DNA from: Variovorax sp. KK3
GTDB lineage: Bacteria > Pseudomonadota > Gammaproteobacteria > Burkholderiales > Burkholderiaceae_C
Assembly: GCF_001984055.1 (NCBI RefSeq)
Contig: NZ_LYVO01000042.1
Coordinates: 1-60,155 of the forward strand
DNA: 60,155 nt
Direction: 5' to 3'
Shown here in pieces: positions 56,196 through 60,155 of the stretch; positions within the stretch are counted from its first letter, which is position 1, and the number at the start of each line of letters is the position of its first letter. A model generated the notes under the pieces. The model ran no database searches. It saw only the letters and a program-made list of their open reading frames with translations, and was not told the DNA's origin. The translations under genes and the position numbers were made by a program.

Positions 56196-57632
56196 TCAGG
56201 CGATTTTTCTGTCGGAGCCGGGAAGCTCGGGCGGACCGTCCTCGAAGCGGACGATGTCGTCCTCGCCGAGGTAGCTGCCGGTCTGTACCTCGATCACTTC
56301 GAGCACCGTCTTGCCGGCGTTTTCGAGCCGGTAGGTCGCACCCATCGGGATGTAGATGGATTCGTCCTCGCGCACCAGGCAGGTCTGGCCGTCGCACAGC
56401 ACGCGTGCCGTGCCCTTGACCACCACCCAATGCTCGGCGCGATGGTGGTGCATGCGAAGCGCCAGGCGCCCGCCTGCCTTGACCGTGAGACGCTTGACCG
56501 CGAAACGCTCGCCGTCGTCGACGCTGTCGTAGGCGCCCCAGGGGCGCGGGATGCGGCGATGGCGCGTGGCCTGGCTGTGGCCGCGGGTCGTGAGCAGCGC
56601 GACGGCGTCCTTGACCTGTTCGGCACAACCGGCGTGGGCAACGAGCAGTGCGTCGGGTGTGTCCACCACCAGCAAGTCCTTGGTGCCAAGGGCCACCACG
56701 GGCCGGTTGGGCGCGTAGACGAAGGTGTTGGTCGCACCCATGGCGAAGCCCTGGCCGCTGATGCGGTTGCCGTCGCCGTCCGCTTCGTGCAGGTCGGCGA
56801 CCGCGTTCCAGCTGCCGACGTCGCTCCAGCGACCCTGGAAGGGGATCACGGCGACCTTGGCGCATTTCTCGAGCACGGCGTAGTCGATGCTCTGGCTGCG
56901 GCAGCGGCCGAAGGCGTTGGCGTCCATGCGCAGGAAGTCGCCGTCGGTTTCGACGGAGGCCGTGGCCTGGCGGCAGCTCGACAGGATGTCGGGTGCGTGT
57001 TCTTCCAGCGCATCGATCAGCACGCTGGCCTGCACCAGCAGGATGCCGGCGTTCCAAAGGTGGCCGCCGGTCAGCAGCAACTGCTCGGCATGGGCCGCAG
57101 CGGGCTTCTCGATGAACGCTGCCACTGCGTGGCCAGCCTCGTCGCCCAGCGCTGCATCGAGCGCTTCGCCTTGGCGGATGTAGCCGTAGGCAGTGCTCGG
57201 AAAGGCCGGCTCGACGCCGAAGGTGACCAGATGGCCGGCCAGTGCGGCGGGCACGCCCTTGCGAATGGTCGCCACGAAGCGCTCGGCATCGGGAATGTGA
57301 TGGTCGGCCGGGGCGAACAGCAGCAGCTCGTCAGGCATGGCCAGCAGGGCGATCGCCGCCATGGCCGCGGCGGTGTTGCGTGCCACCGGCTCGAGCAACT
57401 GCGAACCGCTGACGTTTGCCGTCTCGACGCTTTCCTGGACCAGGAAGCGGTGTTCTTCGGCCGCCACGCAGGTCACTTCGGAGTTCAGGTGCCGCAGGCG
57501 TTCCAGCGTGAGCACCAGCAGGCTTTTGTTGTCGATCAGCGGGACGAACTGCTTGGGCAGCGTCTTGCGCGACAGCGGCCACAGCCGCGTGCCACTGCCG
57601 CCGCACAGGACGATGGGGCGGATCTTGCTCAC
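56196..57632 (-). CDS. manC: Mannose-1-phosphate guanylyltransferase / phosphomannose isomerase
   Basis: The 478-residue protein has the nucleotidyltransferase signature IVLCGGSGTRLWPLSRKTLP followed by PKQF, then FIEKP and GRWSDVGSW. The C-terminal type II phosphomannose isomerase cupin has RPWGAYDSVDDGERF and RMHHHRAEHWVVVKG. It makes GDP-mannose, precursor for GDP-fucose through Gmd and Fcl. The start is a GTG at 57632 overlapping the stop of the preceding sugar transferase gene. Confidence 0.96.
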   Translation of the reverse strand: MSKIRPIVLCGGSGTRLWPLSRKTLPKQFVPLIDNKSLLVLTLERLRHLNSEVTCVAAEEHRFLVQESVETANVSGSQLLEPVARNTAAAMAAIALLAMPDELLLFAPADHHIPDAERFVATIRKGVPAALAGHLVTFGVEPAFPSTAYGYIRQGEALDAALGDEAGHAVAAFIEKPAAAHAEQLLLTGGHLWNAGILLVQASVLIDALEEHAPDILSSCRQATASVETDGDFLRMDANAFGRCRSQSIDYAVLEKCAKVAVIPFQGRWSDVGSWNAVADLHEADGDGNRISGQGFAMGATNTFVYAPNRPVVALGTKDLLVVDTPDALLVAHAGCAEQVKDAVALLTTRGHSQATRHRRIPRPWGAYDSVDDGERFAVKRLTVKAGGRLALRMHHHRAEHWVVVKGTARVLCDGQTCLVREDESIYIPMGATYRLENAGKTVLEVIEVQTGSYLGEDDIVRFEDGPPELPGSDRKIA

Positions 57633-58351
57633 CGCGAACCCTCGCCGGTGACCACGGCGCGCACCGTCTTGAACAGGATCTTGATGTCCAGCCAGAGCGT
57701 CCAGTTGCTCACGTACTCGACGTCGAGTTCGACGCGGCGGGCATAGGACAGCCGGTTGCGACCGCTGACCTGCCAGAGACCCGTGATGCCGGGGCGCATG
57801 GCGCAGTAATGTTCCCAGCCCTTGCCGTACAGCGTGCGTTGGCGCTCCATGCAGGGGCGCGGGCCGACCAGGCTCATGTCGCCCTTCAGCACGTTCCAGA
57901 ACTGCGGCAGCTCGTCGAGGCTGAGCTTGCGGATGAACTGGCCGATCGGCGTGATGCGCGGGTCCTTCTCGAGCTTCTGGAAGGTGTCCCATTCGGTGCG
58001 CGCCATGTCGTTGCGGCTCAGGAACTCGTCGAGCACGACATCGGAGTTGCGCACCATCGAGCGGAACTTGTAGAAGCGGAAGCGCTGGCCGCTTTCGCCG
58101 AGGCGGTGCTGCCAGAAGTGCACGGGACGCCCCATGCTGATGCCCACGCCGAGCGCGACGAGCAGATACAGCGGCCCGAAGAGCAGGAAGAAGGTCAGTG
58201 CGCCGACGATGTCGATGCTGCGCTTGGCCACACGCTCCAGGAAGCTGAGCCGGCGCGGTTGCACGTACGCGGGTGACGCGGAGGAGCCACCGCTCCCCGG
58301 TGTGAAGCGTCGAACCACGTTGCCATGGGCGGTCGAGTCGGAACGAAACAT
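57629..58351 (-). CDS. Undecaprenyl-phosphate sugar phosphotransferase, short WcaJ/PglC-type
   Basis: The 240-residue protein begins polymer assembly by moving a sugar phosphate onto undecaprenyl phosphate. It has one hydrophobic segment (about 46-68) and the catalytic core with QHRLGESGQRFRFYKFRSM and LSLDELPQFWNVLKGDMS followed by LVGPRP. It lacks the N-terminal four-helix domain of full WcaJ and so is of the short single-domain form. The ATG at 58351 follows GGGGGAG. It heads the EPS operon. Confidence 0.93.
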   Translation of the reverse strand: MFRSDSTAHGNVVRRFTPGSGGSSASPAYVQPRRLSFLERVAKRSIDIVGALTFFLLFGPLYLLVALGVGISMGRPVHFWQHRLGESGQRFRFYKFRSMVRNSDVVLDEFLSRNDMARTEWDTFQKLEKDPRITPIGQFIRKLSLDELPQFWNVLKGDMSLVGPRPCMERQRTLYGKGWEHYCAMRPGITGLWQVSGRNRLSYARRVELDVEYVSNWTLWLDIKILFKTVRAVVTGEGSR

Positions 58352-58795
58352 TTAATACTCCCCCGGTGACGGGTGTGCTGCCTCAGAAGCTCTAGCGTGG
58401 CAGTGTAACGCTTTACTACTATTCGCAAGAATTTGAACACAAGTCGAACGATTTGTCTTGTGAACAAAAGACGTACTTCGCACGCCAAACGGTATAAGCT
58501 CTGCCCTCTGTGGGAGGGTGTCGCTGCCACCGTTCGCAGCCTCGTAACCTCTGGCCGAAGTGTAGTTCTTTTGTATGACAACATGTTAACGTGCATTGAC
58601 GTTTGCTTGTTGTTTACATGCTCTGGTAGACACTTCCGTGATTTAGTTACCGGTGTACCCGGTGCTGCAGTGCAGCATGCATAGAGTATGCCGACATGAA
58701 GCGGAAAGAATTACAACAGCTCATGTAGGACAGATCCTGCAATGGATGAGCTGACGAGAGCCTGCGGGCCCCCTCGATTCCCCGCTCAACAAGTG
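58352..58795 (-). promoter_or_regulatory. AT-rich leader and promoter region of the EPS operon
   Basis: This stretch lacks a credible gene and is clearly more AT-rich than its surroundings. On the minus strand it precedes the sugar transferase gene. The last bases hold a strong ribosome-binding site (GGGGGAG). TTGCGA followed 15 bases later by TACACT is a weak promoter candidate. A small hairpin CCCTC-N5-GAGGG is at 58504-58518, and palindromic patches such as AACATGTT occur near 58580. The composition suggests a regulated promoter, possibly silenced by a nucleoid protein. A plus-strand frame of 83 codons (58433-58684) has no coding character. Confidence 0.6.
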
Positions 58796-58832
58796 AAAAA
58801 GGCCGCGCCAATCGCTAGCGCGGCCTTTTTTT
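58796..58832. terminator. Intrinsic terminator after rne
   Basis: AAAAA GGCCGCGC (58796-58808) pairs with GCGCGGCC TTTTTTT (58818-58832) around the loop CAATCGCTA. It lies about 75 bases past the rne stop codon and has A/T tails on both sides, so it can act in either direction. It insulates rne from the EPS operon. Confidence 0.88.
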
Positions 58833-58907
58833 ACTGTCGTGCCGGCCCCACAGGAGGCTGCCGACGCCACGAAAGCGGCGCGCCGCCTTCGTCGGAACTG
58901 CCCGTGA

Positions 58908-60155
58908 CTACAGGCGCACGCCGGGCTCGCGGCCCGATTCCTCGAACGGCAGCACCAGGTTGCCCAGGTCGCGGCGCGTTTCCACCAGCACCAGCGGGCC
59001 CTCGTCGATGACGATGGCCGGCGGGCGCTCACGCGGCACGTGGATCGGGCGGGGCTCCGCTGCGATGGCGGCACGGACCTCGGCGACACGTTCGGCGTCG
59101 GAGTTCACCCACTGCAGGCCGGAGCCCATCGCGATCTGGGCGAGCTCGTCCAAAGGCAGCGTGTAAGGCTGCACCTTCGGCAAGGCGCGCGAACTGGCTG
59201 CCGGCGCTTCGACCACGATGGGCGCGGCCGACGGGGCGGCAGGCCGCTCGGCGCGGGCCACCACGGGCTGCTGTGCCTCGGGCTGCTCGATTTCGCGGGG
59301 CGGTGCGGCCTCGACGGCCTGTTGTGGTGCCTGCTCCGATCCGAACGGCGATCCCGATGCGCTAACTTCTGCGTCCTCGCGGGGTGCGCGCTCACGGCGG
59401 TCTCGGCCATAACGGTCGCGCGAACGACCGCGGCGTTCCTCGCCGTCGCGGCGCGGTGCGAGCTCGCCCTCGGGGGCTTCAGCGCCCAGTTCGGTCGCAG
59501 GAACCTGTCCCTCGGCAGTGGGGGCAGTGTCCGCAGATCGCGGCGCGCCTTCGCCTCGGCGATCGCGCCGGCCGTCGCCGCGTTCGCTGCGCGGTGCCCG
59601 CTCCTCGCGTACGGCGCGCGGGCTGCGTTCGCCGTCGGCCTGATCGGCACCTTCGCGTGCGGCATCGGCGGCGCGTTCGCTGCGCTCTCCGCGCTCTCCG
59701 CGCTCGCCACGTTCACGGCGTTCGCCGCGGCCGCGCGGTGCGCGCTCGGCCTGGTTCGCACCTTCTTCACCGGTCGGAGCGTCGGGCACCGCCGTCACTT
59801 GCGACGCGTCGAGCAGGGCCTCCGCCGAATCCGCCGGTGCCTGGCGCAATTCGCCATCACGGCGCTCACCGCGGCCACGGCGTTCGCCTTCGCGCGGTGC
59901 ACGAGGTTCGCGCGGCTCGCGCGGCTCACGGATCGGCGCTTCGTTGCCGCGCGCCTCGCCGCGGGCTTCGCGGCGCTCGCCGTCGCGGCGTTCACCCTCA
60001 CGGCGGTCACCTTCGCGGCGCTCGCCCGAACGTCCGCCACGGCGATCGCCATCGCGACCGCCTCGGCCTTCGCCGCGTCCACCGCGACGCTGGTCGCCGT
60101 CACGCGCCGTGCGCGCTTCACCGTCGCGGCCGCCACGCCCATCGCGGCGCGTGAC
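58908..60155 (-). CDS. rne: Ribonuclease E, C-terminal part (5' end beyond right edge)
   Basis: The frame is open from base 60155 to the stop at 58908, 415 residues of what must be a longer protein. Most of it is a disordered, highly charged tail rich in Arg, Gly and Glu with repeated units such as RRDGE, GERRE and REPREP. The end has a conserved block with GSGLQWVNSDAERVAEV and GPLVLVETRRDLGNLVLP, characteristic of betaproteobacterial RNase E. The tail is the scaffold and RNA-binding region of the RNA degradosome. The catalytic N-terminal half lies outside the window. The apparent TTG start at 59849 is internal. Confidence 0.9.
   Translation of the reverse strand, partial: VTRRDGRGGRDGEARTARDGDQRRGGRGEGRGGRDGDRRGGRSGERREGDRREGERRDGERREARGEARGNEAPIREPREPREPRAPREGERRGRGERRDGELRQAPADSAEALLDASQVTAVPDAPTGEEGANQAERAPRGRGERRERGERGERGERSERAADAAREGADQADGERSPRAVREERAPRSERGDGRRDRRGEGAPRSADTAPTAEGQVPATELGAEAPEGELAPRRDGEERRGRSRDRYGRDRRERAPREDAEVSASGSPFGSEQAPQQAVEAAPPREIEQPEAQQPVVARAERPAAPSAAPIVVEAPAASSRALPKVQPYTLPLDELAQIAMGSGLQWVNSDAERVAEVRAAIAAEPRPIHVPRERPPAIVIDEGPLVLVETRRDLGNLVLPFEESGREPGVRL

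Noticed and set aside
58433..58684. An 83-codon frame in the AT-rich gap before rne
   Set aside because: There is no ribosome-binding site, no domain, and the composition matches non-coding DNA.
59849..59849. A separate 313-residue gene starting at TTG 59849
   Set aside because: The same frame continues open to the right edge with the same repeat style, so the TTG is internal to rne.
59380..60155. Repetitive DNA that could be taken for a CRISPR array or tandem repeat locus
   Set aside because: The repeats are irregular, have no constant spacer structure and encode the Arg-rich tail of RNase E in an open frame.

Overview
The window reads as a chromosomal segment of a GC-rich betaproteobacterium of the Comamonadaceae (Variovorax/Acidovorax-like). 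This is inferred from gene order and protein style (secA-argJ-DUF815-mutT with yacG-zapD; pilBCD-coaE; argH-algZ-algR; ppc-hemCD-hemX-hemY; rne with a very Arg-rich tail), not from a database search. I see no rRNA, tRNA, CRISPR array, phage, transposase or plasmid function. Coding density is high. Only one stretch over 300 bases lacks a gene (58352-58907).

Layout. 1-1911: a TPR protein cut by the left edge, two small membrane proteins and a DciA/DUF721 protein. 2085-7689: secA, argJ, a DUF815 ATPase, mutT and yacG. 7697-15607: zapD, a two-gene polysaccharide O-acetylation module (SGNH protein plus MBOAT acyltransferase), coaE, and the type IV pilus genes pilD, pilC and pilB, all on the minus strand. 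The O-acetylation pair sits between coaE and zapD, which are usually neighbours. 15879-21863: a very large periplasmic alpha-2-macroglobulin with an intact CLEQ thioester motif. 21959-25156: a GT4 glycosyltransferase, an OpgC-like membrane acyltransferase and a convergent SGNH hydrolase. 25224-27319: an ECF sigma factor with an RskA-like anti-sigma factor, divergent from a DUF3455 lipoprotein. The shared intergenic region has a 10-bp inverted repeat that reads as two back-to-back ECF promoters with the same spacing. 27415-33509: a membrane/TPR protein, then a minus-strand run of GT2, UDP-xylose synthase, UDP-glucose dehydrogenase and a rhomboid-TPR protease.

33677-46236 holds argH, the AlgZ/AlgR-type two-component pair, an AI-2E family permease, a LysR regulator, ppc, and the haem genes hemC, hemD, hemX and hemY. 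46460-58351 is an exopolysaccharide locus. Export genes wza-wzb-wzc are on the plus strand. They converge on a minus-strand operon of a WcaJ-like initiating transferase, manC, fcl, an unrecognised transferase-like gene, a Wzy-like polymerase/ligase, a GT4 enzyme and wcaI. Tandem hairpins separate the two arms. An AT-rich leader and a strong terminator separate the operon from the 3' end of rne at the right edge.

How it fits together. Much of the accessory content concerns the cell surface: GDP-sugar and UDP-sugar supply, glycosyltransferases, polymer export with tyrosine-kinase control, at least two kinds of acyl modification, pili, and an AlgZR-like regulator. The EPS locus contains no recognisable Wzx flippase and no gmd, so those steps must be supplied from elsewhere or done differently. 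Functions are assigned from motifs and family resemblance seen by eye. Promoter and operator calls are predictions.
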